The notes under the pieces are model-generated. The model saw nothing but the letters and a program-made list of their open reading frames with translations, did no database searches and was not told the origin of the DNA. A program made the translations under genes and the position numbers. DNA of 64,000 nucleotides from Croceibacterium xixiisoli (GTDB taxonomy: Bacteria; Pseudomonadota; Alphaproteobacteria; Sphingomonadales; Sphingomonadaceae), in assembly GCF_009827305.1 (NCBI RefSeq), contig NZ_WTYJ01000005.1, forward strand, positions 62,001 to 126,000, given 5' to 3'. This document shows, piece by piece, positions 40,233 to 49,076 of the stretch. Numbering within the stretch: the first letter of the stretch is position 1; every line of letters starts with the position of its first letter.

Positions 40233-42263
40233 ATGGCGTCTGACGACGATACCACGAAGAACGATGATGCACCGCTGATCGATCTCAACGAAGCGTCCAT
40301 CAAGAAACTCATCGCCAAGGCGAAGCGGCGCGGTTTCGTGACCGTCGATGAACTCAACGAGGCGCTGCCGCAGGATGAAATGTCCAGCGAGCAGATCGAA
40401 GACATCATGTCCGCCATTTCCGAAATGGGCGTCAACATCGTCGAAAACGACGAAGACGCGCAGGACGAAGATGATGACGACAACAATGCCGACGAAGCCT
40501 CTGCCGATTCCGACGATGCGGATGAAGGGGATGAAGGCAATCGCCACGTCCCGGAAAAGAAGCGCAAGGAATCGACCGGCGAGCGTACCGATGATCCGGT
40601 GCGCATGTATCTGCGCGAAATGGGCGCAGTCGAGCTGCTCAGCCGCGAAGGCGAAATCGCCATCGCGAAGCGGATCGAGGCTGGCCGCGACACGATGATC
40701 ATGGGGCTTTGCGAAAGCCCGATCACCTTCCACGCGATCATCAACTGGTCCGAAGCGCTCAACAGCGAAGAAATGCAGCTGCGCGAGATCCTGGATCTCG
40801 ACGCCATGCTTTCCAAGGAACCGCCCGTCGACAAGATGGAAGGCGACGGCGAAGACGACGACGGGGAAATCAGCGCCGAAACCGCCGGCCCTTCCTACAA
40901 GGAAGAGGAAGAGGTTGAGGAAGAGCCCAGCGCCGACGAGGATGAAGACGGCGAAGGCACGCCGCGTCGCCGCGAGGAAGAGGACGAGGACGACAACACG
41001 CTGAGCCTGGCGCAGATGGAAGCTGCGCTCAAGCCGGAGGCGCTGGAACGCTTCGCTCGAATCACAGACCTGTTCAAGAAATTCGAAAAACTGCAGGCAG
41101 AACGCGTCGACGTGCTTGGCCGGGGCGAGGAATTCCCCGCCGCCAAGGAAAAGAAATACGAAGATCTGCGCGAACAGCTCACCGCCGAGGTGGAGAGCGT
41201 GAAGTTCCATGCCTCCAAGATCGAATATCTGGTCGACAATCTCTATGCCTTCAACCGCCGGCTGACGACTCTGGGCGGGCAGATGCTGCGCCTGGCCGAA
41301 CGGCACAAGGTGAAACGGGCCGATTTCCTTCAGGCCTACATCGGCAATGAGTTGGATGACGCCTGGCTGATGGGCGTGGCTAAGAAGGACAAGAAATGGG
41401 CCGCCTTCGCAGAGAAGGAAGGCGCATCGGTTGAACGCATCCGCAGCGAGATTTCGGACATCGCCAGCCAGACCGGCATGAGCCTGGACGAATTCCGCCG
41501 CATCGTGAACATGGTGCAGAAGGGCGAACGCGAAGCGCGTATCGCGAAGAAAGAAATGGTCGAGGCCAATCTGCGCCTCGTGATTTCCATTGCCAAGAAA
41601 TACACCAATCGCGGGCTGCAGTTCCTGGATCTCATTCAGGAAGGGAACATTGGTCTGATGAAGGCGGTCGACAAGTTCGAATACCGCCGCGGGTACAAGT
41701 TCAGCACCTATGCGACCTGGTGGATCCGGCAGGCGATTACCCGCTCGATCGCGGATCAGGCGCGGACCATTCGTATTCCGGTGCACATGATCGAAACGAT
41801 CAACAAGCTGGTGCGCACGAGCCGGCAGTTCCTGCACGAACAGGGCCGCGAACCCACTCCGGAGGAAATGGCCGAACGCCTGTCCATGCCGCTGGAAAAG
41901 GTTCGCAAGGTGATGAAGATCGCCAAGGAACCGATCAGCCTCGAAACGCCGATCGGCGACGAGGAAGATTCGCATCTGGGCGATTTCATCGAAGACAAGA
42001 ATGCGATCATCCCGGTGGATGCGGCCATTCAGGCCAATCTGAAGGAAACGGTGACCCGCGTGCTTGCCAGCCTCACCCCGCGCGAGGAACGCGTGCTGCG
42101 CATGCGGTTCGGCATCGGCATGAACACCGATCATACGCTGGAAGAAGTGGGCCAGCAGTTCTCGGTTACCCGTGAACGTATTCGCCAGATCGAAGCCAAG
42201 GCGCTGCGTAAACTCAAGCACCCGAGCCGCAGCCGCAAGATGCGCAGCTTCCTCGATCAATAA
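40233..42263 (+). CDS. rpoD: RNA polymerase sigma factor RpoD (sigma 70)
   Basis: A 676-residue housekeeping sigma. The N-terminal region 1.1 is followed by region 1.2 ([29 protein letters not shown]), a long acidic non-conserved insert (a run of E and D from about 205 to 255), region 2 ([64 protein letters not shown]), region 3, and region 4 ([42 protein letters not shown]). It should recognise -35/-10 promoters. The 289-base gap that follows holds an EcfG-type promoter pair and an sRNA candidate. Confidence 0.97.
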   Translation: MASDDDTTKNDDAPLIDLNEASIKKLIAKAKRRGFVTVDELNEALPQDEMSSEQIEDIMSAISEMGVNIVENDEDAQDEDDDDNNADEASADSDDADEGDEGNRHVPEKKRKESTGERTDDPVRMYLREMGAVELLSREGEIAIAKRIEAGRDTMIMGLCESPITFHAIINWSEALNSEEMQLREILDLDAMLSKEPPVDKMEGDGEDDDGEISAETAGPSYKEEEEVEEEPSADEDEDGEGTPRRREEEDEDDNTLSLAQMEAALKPEALERFARITDLFKKFEKLQAERVDVLGRGEEFPAAKEKKYEDLREQLTAEVESVKFHASKIEYLVDNLYAFNRRLTTLGGQMLRLAERHKVKRADFLQAYIGNELDDAWLMGVAKKDKKWAAFAEKEGASVERIRSEISDIASQTGMSLDEFRRIVNMVQKGEREARIAKKEMVEANLRLVISIAKKYTNRGLQFLDLIQEGNIGLMKAVDKFEYRRGYKFSTYATWWIRQAITRSIADQARTIRIPVHMIETINKLVRTSRQFLHEQGREPTPEEMAERLSMPLEKVRKVMKIAKEPISLETPIGDEEDSHLGDFIEDKNAIIPVDAAIQANLKETVTRVLASLTPREERVLRMRFGIGMNTDHTLEEVGQQFSVTRERIRQIEAKALRKLKHPSRSRKMRSFLDQ

Positions 42264-42297
42264 AATTTTCCGGCGGCAGAATTTTTTCGGGCTGCCG

Positions 42298-42322
42298 GGA
42301 ACCTTTGCCTACCTTGCCTGTT
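42298..42322 (+). promoter_or_regulatory. EcfG-type promoter (variant -10) of sRNA candidate 1
   Basis: GGAAC at 42298-42302, 16 bases, then TGTT at 42319-42322. Only the first base of the -10 departs from CGTT. It lies 35 bases past rpoD and points at a short segment ending in a terminator. Confidence 0.5.
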
Positions 42323-42327
42323 TTGTT

Positions 42328-42421
42328 GATGTCAGTTGATGAAATACGCCTCTGACATTTGACGGTTCTTCCATGAAGCACCGATCAGGAGCCCCGACGC
42401 CATAACGGCGCCGGGGCTTTT
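42328..42421 (+). ncRNA. Candidate stress sRNA 1
   Basis: An approximate 94-base unit runs from a start about 6 bases past the EcfG-like -10 to the terminator at 42390-42421. It contains TGATGT-CAG-TGATG and, further on, ATTTGA blocks that recur in order in the second candidate at 44419-44509, and both end in a hairpin of the same build. No open frame with a ribosome site fits. EcfG-dependent sRNAs such as Caulobacter GsrN are known; this is an inference, not an identified RNA. Confidence 0.45.
42390..42421 (+). terminator. Terminator hairpin of sRNA candidate 1
   Basis: GCCCCGACGCC pairs with GGCGCCGGGGC around an ATAAC loop, with one internal A.C mismatch, and is followed by four T. The same mismatch is found in the hairpin at 44477-44509. 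Confidence 0.75.
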
Positions 42422-42475
42422 GAATGCGTGCTGGAAGGTGCCGACCCGGAATGAACATGCCCGGGGCCTCTTTGC

Positions 42476-42500
42476 GGAACCGATTTCGAGCCTCGGCGTT
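42476..42500 (+). promoter_or_regulatory. EcfG-type promoter of kinase-regulator pair
   Basis: GGAAC at 42476-42480, exactly 16 bases, then CGTT at 42497-42500: a full match to the EcfG consensus. It is 52 bases before the GTG of the histidine kinase. Confidence 0.7.
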
Positions 42501-42552
42501 AAGCATGTCGGGGCGGTTGCGTGTTCGTGACTGGATCGCATAGGGGAAGGCA

Positions 42553-43992
42553 GTGCAGATCGATTTCGAAGCGCTTCTGAATGGATCCCCCAATCCCTAC
42601 ATTCTGATGTCATCCGACGATCTGACGATCGTCTGGATGAACGATGCCTATTTGCGTGCGACGATGCGCACGCGGGATGATATCATCGGGAAAAAGCTGC
42701 TCGAAGCTTTCCCCAGCGATCCCGCATCGGAAAGCCATCAGTTGATGACCCGGTCTTTCGAAAAAGTCATCGCAAGCGGGAAGCCCGATGAAATTGCGCT
42801 GATCCGCTACGATATCCATCAGCCGGATGGAACCACGAAACAGAGTTTCTGGAGCGCCACCCACACACCGGTAACCAATGCGTCCGGCCAGGTCGAACTG
42901 ATCCTGCAGCATACGGTTGACGTCACCGAACTGCACGGCCTGCGCCGGCAGCGTGATGAAATGGGCGTACTTCAACGGGCCAACAAGGTTCAGGAACGCA
43001 ACCGTGATCTGGATGATGAAAGTCGCCGGCTCAAAAGGCTGTTTGAGCAGACCCCCGGCTTTGTCGCGATCGTCAGCGGTCCCAACCATGAATTCATGCT
43101 GGCCAATCACGCCTATCGCGAACTGGTCGGACGGCAGGATCTTGTCGGCAAGACGGTGGCAGAAGCCCTGCCCGAAGTCGTGGACCAGGGGTTTGTTGCG
43201 CTGCTGGATAATGTCGTTCGGACCGGGCAGCCTTTCGTGGGCAACCGCAAGAGGACGGTGCTCGGCGATCGGCCCCTTGCCGGCACTTATTACCTCGATT
43301 TCATTTTTCAGCCGATCTTCTCCGAAAAGGGGGAGGTGACCGGGGTTTTCATCCAGGGTCATGACGTGTCCGACCGGATCGCTGCCGAAGAACAGCAGCG
43401 CCTGATGATCAATGAACTCAATCACCGGGTGAAGAACACGCTGGCCATCGTTCAGGGGCTGGCATCGCAGTCGTTCCGCCAGATTGCCGGATCCGAACAG
43501 GCCCAGCGGACATTCGATGCCCGGCTTGGCGCATTGGTCGCTGCCCACAGCCTGCTGACGGAACGGAACTGGGAATCCGGTGAACTGACCGAAACGATCC
43601 GGAATGTGGTTATCGCTGCGATCGGGCTGGACCATCAACGCGTCACCATCAGTGGTCCGGATATTTCACTGGAACCGCAGATGGCCGTCAGCCTGGCGAT
43701 GATTGTGCATGAATTGTGCACCAATGCGATCAATCATGGCGCACTGTCGAACGCCGAAGGGCGCGTCGCCATCAGCTGCCAGCTGACCGACGGTGGCAAT
43801 GAACAGGTGTTGACTGTCACTTGGCAGGAACAGGGCGGCCCTGCGGTCCAGCTGCCCGATCGTTACGGTTTTGGTACCAGGTTGATCCAGCGCGGAATGA
43901 CCAATCAGGAAATGGGGCAGGTCATTATGGAATATCAACCCGAAGGCATCCGGTGCCTGATCGAAACGCGCTTGAATGCGGTCGTTTCATGA
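42553..43992 (+). CDS. HWE-family PAS sensor histidine kinase
   Basis: A 479-residue soluble kinase. PAS-like domains at about 5-125 and 165-275 would sense a cytoplasmic signal; no membrane helix is seen. The H box is NELNHRVKNTLAIVQGLASQ with His291, the HWE signature Trp340-Glu341 occurs in LTERNWESGEL, and the N box is HELCTNAINHGA. HWE/HisKA_2 kinases of this kind feed PhyR in the general stress response. GTG 42553 follows GGGGAAGG. The response regulator starts inside its stop codon. Confidence 0.92.
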   Translation: MQIDFEALLNGSPNPYILMSSDDLTIVWMNDAYLRATMRTRDDIIGKKLLEAFPSDPASESHQLMTRSFEKVIASGKPDEIALIRYDIHQPDGTTKQSFWSATHTPVTNASGQVELILQHTVDVTELHGLRRQRDEMGVLQRANKVQERNRDLDDESRRLKRLFEQTPGFVAIVSGPNHEFMLANHAYRELVGRQDLVGKTVAEALPEVVDQGFVALLDNVVRTGQPFVGNRKRTVLGDRPLAGTYYLDFIFQPIFSEKGEVTGVFIQGHDVSDRIAAEEQQRLMINELNHRVKNTLAIVQGLASQSFRQIAGSEQAQRTFDARLGALVAAHSLLTERNWESGELTETIRNVVIAAIGLDHQRVTISGPDISLEPQMAVSLAMIVHELCTNAINHGALSNAEGRVAISCQLTDGGNEQVLTVTWQEQGGPAVQLPDRYGFGTRLIQRGMTNQEMGQVIMEYQPEGIRCLIETRLNAVVS

Positions 43993-44360
43993 CGCTCGCC
44001 GGGCTCAACATACTCGTAGTTGAAGATGAACCGATCATCGCCCTGACGGTGGAGGATATTCTGTGTGATCTGGGCGCCTCGGCCCATTTCGCCTCTTCCC
44101 TGGAAGCAGCGCATGATCATCTGGACCAGACACAGTTTGATGCCGCCATTCTGGACGTGAATATTCGCGGTGACAAAAGCTATCCCCTGGCCCAGCGACT
44201 GGCGGAACAGAGAACTCCGTTCATCTTCGCGACCGGATATGGCGATGCCCTGCACCCGCCGGAATTCGCCGACCGCCCGACGGTGGCCAAACCCTATCGC
44301 CCGGAAGACATCGTCCAGGCACTCAATGCAGCACGTTCCGGCAACGGAGCACCGGGCTGA
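43989..44360 (+). CDS. Single-domain response regulator, FATGUY type (SdrG-like)
   Basis: A 123-residue receiver with no output domain. Phosphoacceptor Asp56 (AILDVN), acidic pair Glu12-Asp13 and Lys102 are in place. It has PFIFATGYGD at 77-86, the FATGUY motif known from SdrG-type regulators that link HWE kinases with the PhyR-EcfG stress cascade. ATG 43989 overlaps the kinase stop (ATGA), so the pair is one coupled unit under the EcfG-type promoter, consistent with feedback. Confidence 0.92.
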   Translation: MTLAGLNILVVEDEPIIALTVEDILCDLGASAHFASSLEAAHDHLDQTQFDAAILDVNIRGDKSYPLAQRLAEQRTPFIFATGYGDALHPPEFADRPTVAKPYRPEDIVQALNAARSGNGAPG

Positions 44361-44387
44361 AAGCCACCACAAAAAATGCAGGTTTCG

Positions 44388-44412
44388 GGAACCGATCGCC
44401 AGCACTGCCGTT
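44388..44412 (+). promoter_or_regulatory. EcfG-type promoter of sRNA candidate 2
   Basis: GGAAC at 44388-44392, exactly 16 bases, then CGTT at 44409-44412. It lies 28 bases after the regulator stop and no coding gene follows on this strand before the terminator. Confidence 0.65.
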
Positions 44413-44418
44413 GGTGAT

Positions 44419-44509
44419 GTGCAGATGATGGTATTCTTCTGGATTTGATGCACTTTTGAAAGAAGGCGCATCATAGAGGCCCCGACGCTGATGAAGCGCC
44501 GGGGCCTTT
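44419..44509 (+). ncRNA. Candidate stress sRNA 2
   Basis: A roughly 91-base unit bounded by a perfect EcfG-type promoter and a hairpin followed by TTT. It shares TGATGT-CAG-TGATG and ATTTGA blocks, in order and at nearly the same distance from the promoter, with candidate 1. The next gene is on the opposite strand, so the promoter has no other obvious target, which strengthens the sRNA reading. Exact ends need experiment. Confidence 0.52.
44477..44509 (+). terminator. Terminator hairpin of sRNA candidate 2
   Basis: GGCCCCGACGC pairs with GCGCCGGGGCC around a 7-base loop with a single A.C mismatch, followed by TTT. It also lies just past the stop of the converging NTF2-like gene. Confidence 0.75.
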
Positions 44510-44532
44510 ACCCGTTCTGGGCCCTATGCCGT

Positions 44533-44943
44533 TTACGGAGCAGCGGGAACCCATACGGCTCCCTTGATATGCTGGATCAATCCGGCCGCATTCAACTGAT
44601 ACAGGATCAGAAATTCGACATCGACGGTCAGGCCGCGCGGAACGACGTTCATGCCGGAAAATCCCCGGCTGTCGAGCACCTCTTGCGACAGATCCTTTGT
44701 CCCGGTGAAGCGGATGACCACATGGGCAACGAAGCCTTCGGTCCCTGGATAAAACCCCCGGAAGATCACCTCTTCCCGGCAATATTCGTGGAAGAAGGCG
44801 TAAAACGCCCGAAACGCCGGCTTGCCTTCCACCCGGAAACCCGCGTTTTCCAGGGCAAAATCATCGGCGAAGAAAGTTTCGAGCGTGTCGTAATCGCGCG
44901 CGTTAAAAGCTGTAAGATAACGGTGATAATCGTCTTCGGTCAT
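44533..44943 (-). CDS. NTF2/SnoaL-like protein
   Basis: A 136-residue protein, ATG 44943, after GGGAGGA. It begins YHRYLTAFNARDYDTLETFFADDFALENAG and goes on with FRAFYAFFHEYCREEV, a nuclear-transport-factor-2 cone fold of the SnoaL_2/limonene-epoxide-hydrolase type. Such proteins may be isomerases, hydrolases or ligand binders; no catalytic residues can be assigned. It is divergent from rpiB. Confidence 0.78.
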   Translation of the reverse strand: MTEDDYHRYLTAFNARDYDTLETFFADDFALENAGFRVEGKPAFRAFYAFFHEYCREEVIFRGFYPGTEGFVAHVVIRFTGTKDLSQEVLDSRGFSGMNVVPRGLTVDVEFLILYQLNAAGLIQHIKGAVWVPAAP

Positions 44944-45040
44944 GGCAAATCCTCCCACGGCGCAGGCTATATCTGCGCTGTCGGGGGACAAAGCCCTTTT
45001 GCGGTGGCACCAAACCGGCCGACGCACTATGTGGCCCGGC

Positions 45041-45484
45041 ATGAAGATAGCCCTTGCCTCCGATCATGCCGCCATCGCCCTGAAGGCAGAACTTGCCGAA
45101 TGGCTGCGCGAACAAGGTCATGATGTGACGGATCTGGGCCCGGAAGAGGGCCAGAGCGTCGATTATCCCGATTACGGCTACAGACTGGGCGAAGCCATCG
45201 CCACGGGCGTTACCGACCGAGGTATCGCCTTGTGCGGTTCGGGGATCGGCATCTCGATCGCCGTCAACCGCAACCCGGCGGTGCGTTGCGCCCTGGTATC
45301 GGAACCCGTGTCTGCGGCGCTGAGCCGCGAACACAATGATGCCAATGCCATCGCCCTGGGTGCGCGTTTGACCGGGATCGACATGGCGAAGGCCTGCGTA
45401 ACCGCCTTTCTGACCACCGAATTCGCCGGCGGCCGCCATCAGCGCCGCGTCGACAAGCTTACCCGTGTTTTCCAGGATTCCTGA
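45041..45484 (+). CDS. rpiB: Ribose-5-phosphate isomerase B
   Basis: A 147-residue sugar-phosphate isomerase of the RpiB/LacAB family that interconverts ribose-5-phosphate and ribulose-5-phosphate. [46 protein letters not shown] with the active cysteine, and [16 protein letters not shown] are typical. ATG 45041 was chosen over a longer frame without homology. glyA follows after 2 bases. Confidence 0.92.
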   Translation: MKIALASDHAAIALKAELAEWLREQGHDVTDLGPEEGQSVDYPDYGYRLGEAIATGVTDRGIALCGSGIGISIAVNRNPAVRCALVSEPVSAALSREHNDANAIALGARLTGIDMAKACVTAFLTTEFAGGRHQRRVDKLTRVFQDS

Positions 45485-45486
45485 CG

Positions 45487-46806
45487 ATGACCACTGTAAC
45501 CTCTGCCACCGCCCCCGTTGCCGAGCCTCTGCGCCGCTTCTGGCATGATTCGCTTGCCGAAGCCGATCCCGCCGTTGCGGCCATCATCGGCCGTGAACTG
45601 GGCCGCCAGCGCGATCGCATCGAACTGATCGCCAGCGAGAATATCGCCAGCCCGGCCGTGCTCGAAGCGACCGGCTCAGTCTTCACCAACAAATATGCCG
45701 AAGGTTACCCGGGCAAGCGCTATTACGGCGGCTGCGATTTCGCGGACGAAGTCGAAACGCTGGCCATTGAGCGTGCCAAGGAACTGTTCAACTGCGGTTT
45801 CGCCAATGTTCAGCCGAACAGCGGCAGCCAAATGAACCAGGCTGTGTTCCTGGCCCTGCTCGAACCGGGCGATACCTTCATGGGTCTGGATCTGGCCGCG
45901 GGTGGCCATTTGACCCATGGCTCGCCAGTGAACATGAGCGGCAAATGGTTCAAGGCCGTGCCCTATGGCGTGCGCCGCGAAGACCAGCGCCTCGACATGG
46001 ACGAAATTCGCGAAATCGCGCTGAAGAATCGTCCGAAACTGATCATCTGCGGCGGCACAGCCTATCCGCGGCTGTGGGATTTTGCGGCTTTCCGCGCAAT
46101 CGCCGACGAAGTGGGCGCATGGCTGCTGGCCGACATGTCGCATTTCTCGGGTCTCGTGGCCGGCGGCGTGCACCCCTCGCCCTTCCCGCATGCCCATGTA
46201 GTGACCACCACCACGCACAAGAGCCTGCGTGGTCCGCGTTCGGGTGTCATCCTGACCAATGACGCCGATCTGGCGAAGAAGTTCAACATGGCGGTTTTTC
46301 CCGGCATGCAGGGCGGCCCGCTGATGCATGTGATCGCGGGCAAGGCCGTGGCCTTCGGTGAAGCGCTGCGCCCTGAATTCAAGGCCTATGCCGCCTCGGT
46401 CGTCGAAAATGCCAAGGCGCTGGCTGCCAGCCTGCAGGAACGCGGGCTGGACATCGTCTCCGGCGGGACCGACAACCATCTGATGCTGGTCAACCTGACC
46501 TCTACCGGTGTGTCCGGCAAGGCTACCGAAGCCGGTCTCGACCGCGCCTTCCTGACCTGCAACAAGAATGCGATCCCGTTTGACGAACGCTCGCCCTTCG
46601 TCACCTCCGGCGTCCGTCTGGGTACGCCGGCTGGCACGACGCGCGGTTTCGGCCCGGCGGAATTCCGCAAGGTCGGTGAATTGATCGCCGAAGTGGTCGA
46701 AGGCATGCGCCGCAATGGCGACGAAGGCGACGCACAGGTTGAAGAAAGCGTGCGTCGCCGCGTGATCGAAATGTGTGAAGCTTTCCCTGTTTATCCCGGG
46801 AGGTAA
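45487..46806 (+). CDS. glyA: Serine hydroxymethyltransferase
   Basis: A 439-residue PLP enzyme that converts serine and tetrahydrofolate to glycine and methylene-THF. It shows [38 protein letters not shown], the PLP lysine in [16 protein letters not shown], and [10 protein letters not shown] near the end. Length is normal. The small membrane gene and nrdR follow without gaps, the frequent glyA-nrdR grouping in alphaproteobacteria. Confidence 0.97.
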   Translation: MTTVTSATAPVAEPLRRFWHDSLAEADPAVAAIIGRELGRQRDRIELIASENIASPAVLEATGSVFTNKYAEGYPGKRYYGGCDFADEVETLAIERAKELFNCGFANVQPNSGSQMNQAVFLALLEPGDTFMGLDLAAGGHLTHGSPVNMSGKWFKAVPYGVRREDQRLDMDEIREIALKNRPKLIICGGTAYPRLWDFAAFRAIADEVGAWLLADMSHFSGLVAGGVHPSPFPHAHVVTTTTHKSLRGPRSGVILTNDADLAKKFNMAVFPGMQGGPLMHVIAGKAVAFGEALRPEFKAYAASVVENAKALAASLQERGLDIVSGGTDNHLMLVNLTSTGVSGKATEAGLDRAFLTCNKNAIPFDERSPFVTSGVRLGTPAGTTRGFGPAEFRKVGELIAEVVEGMRRNGDEGDAQVEESVRRRVIEMCEAFPVYPGR

Positions 46807-46808
46807 CG

Positions 46809-47015
46809 ATGCCGAACGACAACAATCTGATTGATGACGCCACCACCGAAATCAAGGGCATGGCCCGTGAAGGCATGGCTCACCCTTCGACCAAGCCGGT
46901 GCTGACCGGGGCGGCGCTGGGTGCGGTTGCCGGCGCGATCCTGCCTGTGGTCAGCTGGCCGCTCGGCCTGGTCGCTGGCGCTGGCTTCATGCTCTACAAG
47001 CGGTTGCGCCCCTGA
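46809..47015 (+). CDS. Small hypothetical membrane protein (68 aa)
   Basis: A 68-residue product between glyA (2-base gap) and nrdR (no gap). The C-terminal half is one glycine- and alanine-rich hydrophobic hairpin or helix (VLTGAALGAVAGAILPVVSWPLGLVAGAGFMLYKRL) ending in basic residues; the N-terminus is acidic. I do not recognise a family. Tight packing and an AGG ribosome site at the end of glyA support it as real. Confidence 0.72.
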   Translation: MPNDNNLIDDATTEIKGMAREGMAHPSTKPVLTGAALGAVAGAILPVVSWPLGLVAGAGFMLYKRLRP

Positions 47016-47477
47016 ATGCGTTGCCCCTTTTGTGCGCATGACAACAGCCAGGTGAAGGATTCGCGGCCGACGGAAGACAACACGGCCATCCGTCGGCGGC
47101 GCCAATGCGAAAGCTGCGGTGCGCGCTTCACCACTTTCGAACGCGTGCAATTGCGTGAGGTTGTGATCGTCAAGAGCGGCGACCGTCGCGAACCCTTCGA
47201 TCGTGCGAAGGTGGAAAAGTCGGTCGCCCTCGCCTGCCGCAAGCGCAGCGTAGATCAGGAACGGATCGATCAACTGGTTTCCAGCATCCAGCGCCAGCTG
47301 GAAGTGGCCGGAGAAGGTGAAATTCCGTCGGCCCGCATTGGCGAAATGGTGATGGAAGGCCTGCGTCATATCGACAGTGTCGCCTATATCCGTTTCGCCA
47401 GCGTCTATCGCGATTTCAGCGAAGCCCGCGATTTTGAAGAATTTGCCAGCACGGTGCGTGATGTCGGTGGACAATAA
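47016..47477 (+). CDS. nrdR: Transcriptional repressor NrdR
   Basis: A 153-residue repressor of ribonucleotide reductase genes. It begins [18 protein letters not shown] with an N-terminal zinc ribbon (CPFC ... CESCGARF), followed by an ATP-cone domain ([29 protein letters not shown]) that senses ATP/dATP. It starts directly after the small membrane gene and overlaps the methyltransferase gene by 17 bases. Confidence 0.97.
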   Translation: MRCPFCAHDNSQVKDSRPTEDNTAIRRRRQCESCGARFTTFERVQLREVVIVKSGDRREPFDRAKVEKSVALACRKRSVDQERIDQLVSSIQRQLEVAGEGEIPSARIGEMVMEGLRHIDSVAYIRFASVYRDFSEARDFEEFASTVRDVGGQ

Positions 47478-48195
47478 TCTTTCGAACCCGCCGGTTATCG
47501 TGCTGGTTCGCCCGCAACTGGGCGAAAATATCGGCAAGGCTGCGCGGGCGATGCTCAATTTCGGGCTGATGGATCTGCGTCTGGTCGAACCCCGCGATGG
47601 CTGGCCCAATCCGGATGCCGGCCCGGCTGCCTCCGGCGCCGATATCGTGCTCGAACGGGCGCAGGTCTTTGCCACCACCGCCGATGCGGTGGCCGATTGC
47701 GCCCATGTCTATGCCACCACCGTGCGCAAACGCGGTGTGACCAAGCCCGTCGTCACTCCGGATGAGGCCGCACGCGAAATCGTTACCCAGGCGGGGCGCA
47801 GCGCGATCCTGTTCGGGCCCGAACGCTCGGGTCTGGAAACGAGCGACGTGGCCCTGGCGCGGACCATCCTGACCGTGCCGATCAATCCGCAATTCGGCTC
47901 GCTCAATCTGGCCCAGGCGGTGATCCTGTGCGCCTATGAATGGTCGCGTCATCAGGATCTGGCCAAACCCACCGAAGAAGAATTGCTGCCCCCTGCCCCG
48001 CAGGACGATCTGGAAGGGCTTATCGGCCATTTCGATCGCCTGCTCGCTCCGCGCGGCTATTTCAATCCGCCCGGGCGTGCAGCAACCAACCGCCGCACCC
48101 TGCGCAGCCTGCTGACCAAGCCAGGCTGGAATGCGCTGGAAGTGCGCACGCTGCGGGGCGTCCTGAGCGCTATGGAGCGGGAACCGGACGAATAG
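47461..48195 (+). CDS. trmJ: TrmJ-type RNA 2'-O-methyltransferase (SPOUT)
   Basis: A 244-residue SPOUT methyltransferase. [24 protein letters not shown] holds the conserved N-x-G motif 1, [15 protein letters not shown] is motif 2 with G-x-E-x-x-G, and [15 protein letters not shown] is motif 3 with the knot; together they fit TrmJ, which methylates position 32 of tRNAs. The C-terminal extension fits the TrmJ helical tail. ATG 47461 is inside nrdR, giving a coupled start. Confidence 0.88.
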   Translation: MSVDNNLSNPPVIVLVRPQLGENIGKAARAMLNFGLMDLRLVEPRDGWPNPDAGPAASGADIVLERAQVFATTADAVADCAHVYATTVRKRGVTKPVVTPDEAAREIVTQAGRSAILFGPERSGLETSDVALARTILTVPINPQFGSLNLAQAVILCAYEWSRHQDLAKPTEEELLPPAPQDDLEGLIGHFDRLLAPRGYFNPPGRAATNRRTLRSLLTKPGWNALEVRTLRGVLSAMEREPDE

Positions 48196-48216
48196 AGGCA
48201 ATTTCCCTGTCAGGGT

Positions 48217-48244
48217 TTGACCTGGCAGGAGAATCTGCTAAGCG
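48217..48244 (+). promoter_or_regulatory. Putative sigma-70 promoter of rpsD
   Basis: TTGACC at 48217-48222, a 16-base spacer, then TAAGCG at 48239-48244, in the 203-base gap before rpsD. It would leave a leader of about 150 bases that may hold control structure; nothing specific is recognised in it. Confidence 0.4.
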
Positions 48245-48398
48245 CGCCGCTTCACTTCGGGCCGCCATTCCTGGCGGGTTATCCCGATTGACCCTGCACC
48301 CCGGTGAAGCAGCGGTCGCGATGGGCTTCAGGTCCATCGGTGCGATGCCGGGTTTCAGCGTGGCCATGTCGGTCGCGTCAGCAAATTGGAGACGACTT

Positions 48399-49013
48399 AT
48401 GTCGAAGCGCAAGAGCGCCAAGTACAAACTCGACCGCCGGATGGGTGAAAACATCTGGGGTCGTCCGAATTCCCCGGTTAACCGCCGCTCCTATGGCCCG
48501 GGCCAGCATGGCCAGCGCCGCAAGAGCAAGATGTCCGACTTCGGTCTGCAGCTCCGCGCCAAGCAGAAGCTGAAGGGCTATTACGGCGATGTGACCGAAA
48601 AGCAGTTCCGCAGCACCTACAAGGAAGCTGCCGCGATGAAGGGCGATACCGGCCAGAACCTGATCGGTCTGCTGGAACAGCGCCTGGACATGGTTGTGTA
48701 CCGCGCCAAGTTCGCGCCGACCATCTTCGCCGCACGCCAGATCGTCAGCCACGGCCACATTCGCGTCAACGGCGTGAAGTGCAACATCGCCAGCCGCCGC
48801 GTGAAGGTGGGTGACGTTGTGAGCCTGGGCAACAAGGCCAAGGAAATGGCGCTCGTCATCGAAGCGCAGAGCCTGCCTGAGCGTGAAATTCCGGAATATG
48901 TGGCAACCGACGGCACCGACAAGGTGACCTTCACCCGCGTTCCGACGCTGGATGAAGTGCCCTATCCGGTGACGATGGAACCGAACCTGGTCGTCGAATT
49001 CTATTCGCGCTGA
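48399..49013 (+). CDS. rpsD: 30S ribosomal protein S4
   Basis: A 204-residue primary 16S rRNA-binding protein. It contains [55 protein letters not shown] and an S4 RNA-binding domain, [49 protein letters not shown] 48399 follows GGAG. A classic terminator follows. The start gives the standard [10 protein letters not shown]-terminus of alphaproteobacterial S4. Confidence 0.97.
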   Translation: MSKRKSAKYKLDRRMGENIWGRPNSPVNRRSYGPGQHGQRRKSKMSDFGLQLRAKQKLKGYYGDVTEKQFRSTYKEAAAMKGDTGQNLIGLLEQRLDMVVYRAKFAPTIFAARQIVSHGHIRVNGVKCNIASRRVKVGDVVSLGNKAKEMALVIEAQSLPEREIPEYVATDGTDKVTFTRVPTLDEVPYPVTMEPNLVVEFYSR

Positions 49014-49036
49014 TCGGTCCCACAGGATCCAACATG

Positions 49037-49065
49037 AAGGCGGCTCTCGCGAGCCGCCTTTTTTG
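49037..49065 (+). terminator. Rho-independent terminator after rpsD
   Basis: AAGGCGGCTC and GAGCCGCCTT form a 10-bp stem with a TCGC loop, followed by four more T; 23 bases after the rpsD stop and close to the stop of the converging peptidase. Confidence 0.92.
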
Positions 49066-49076
49066 TTGCCTGATGT

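Noticed and set aside
39693-42260. An 855-residue open frame on the minus strand opposite rpoD
   Set aside because: Mirror of the RpoD acidic codons; no fold or ribosome site.
42268-42301. A second, stronger rpoD terminator
   Set aside because: The stem is broken by a GG bulge, the T-run lies in the loop, and it overlaps the EcfG-type GGAAC; not convincing.
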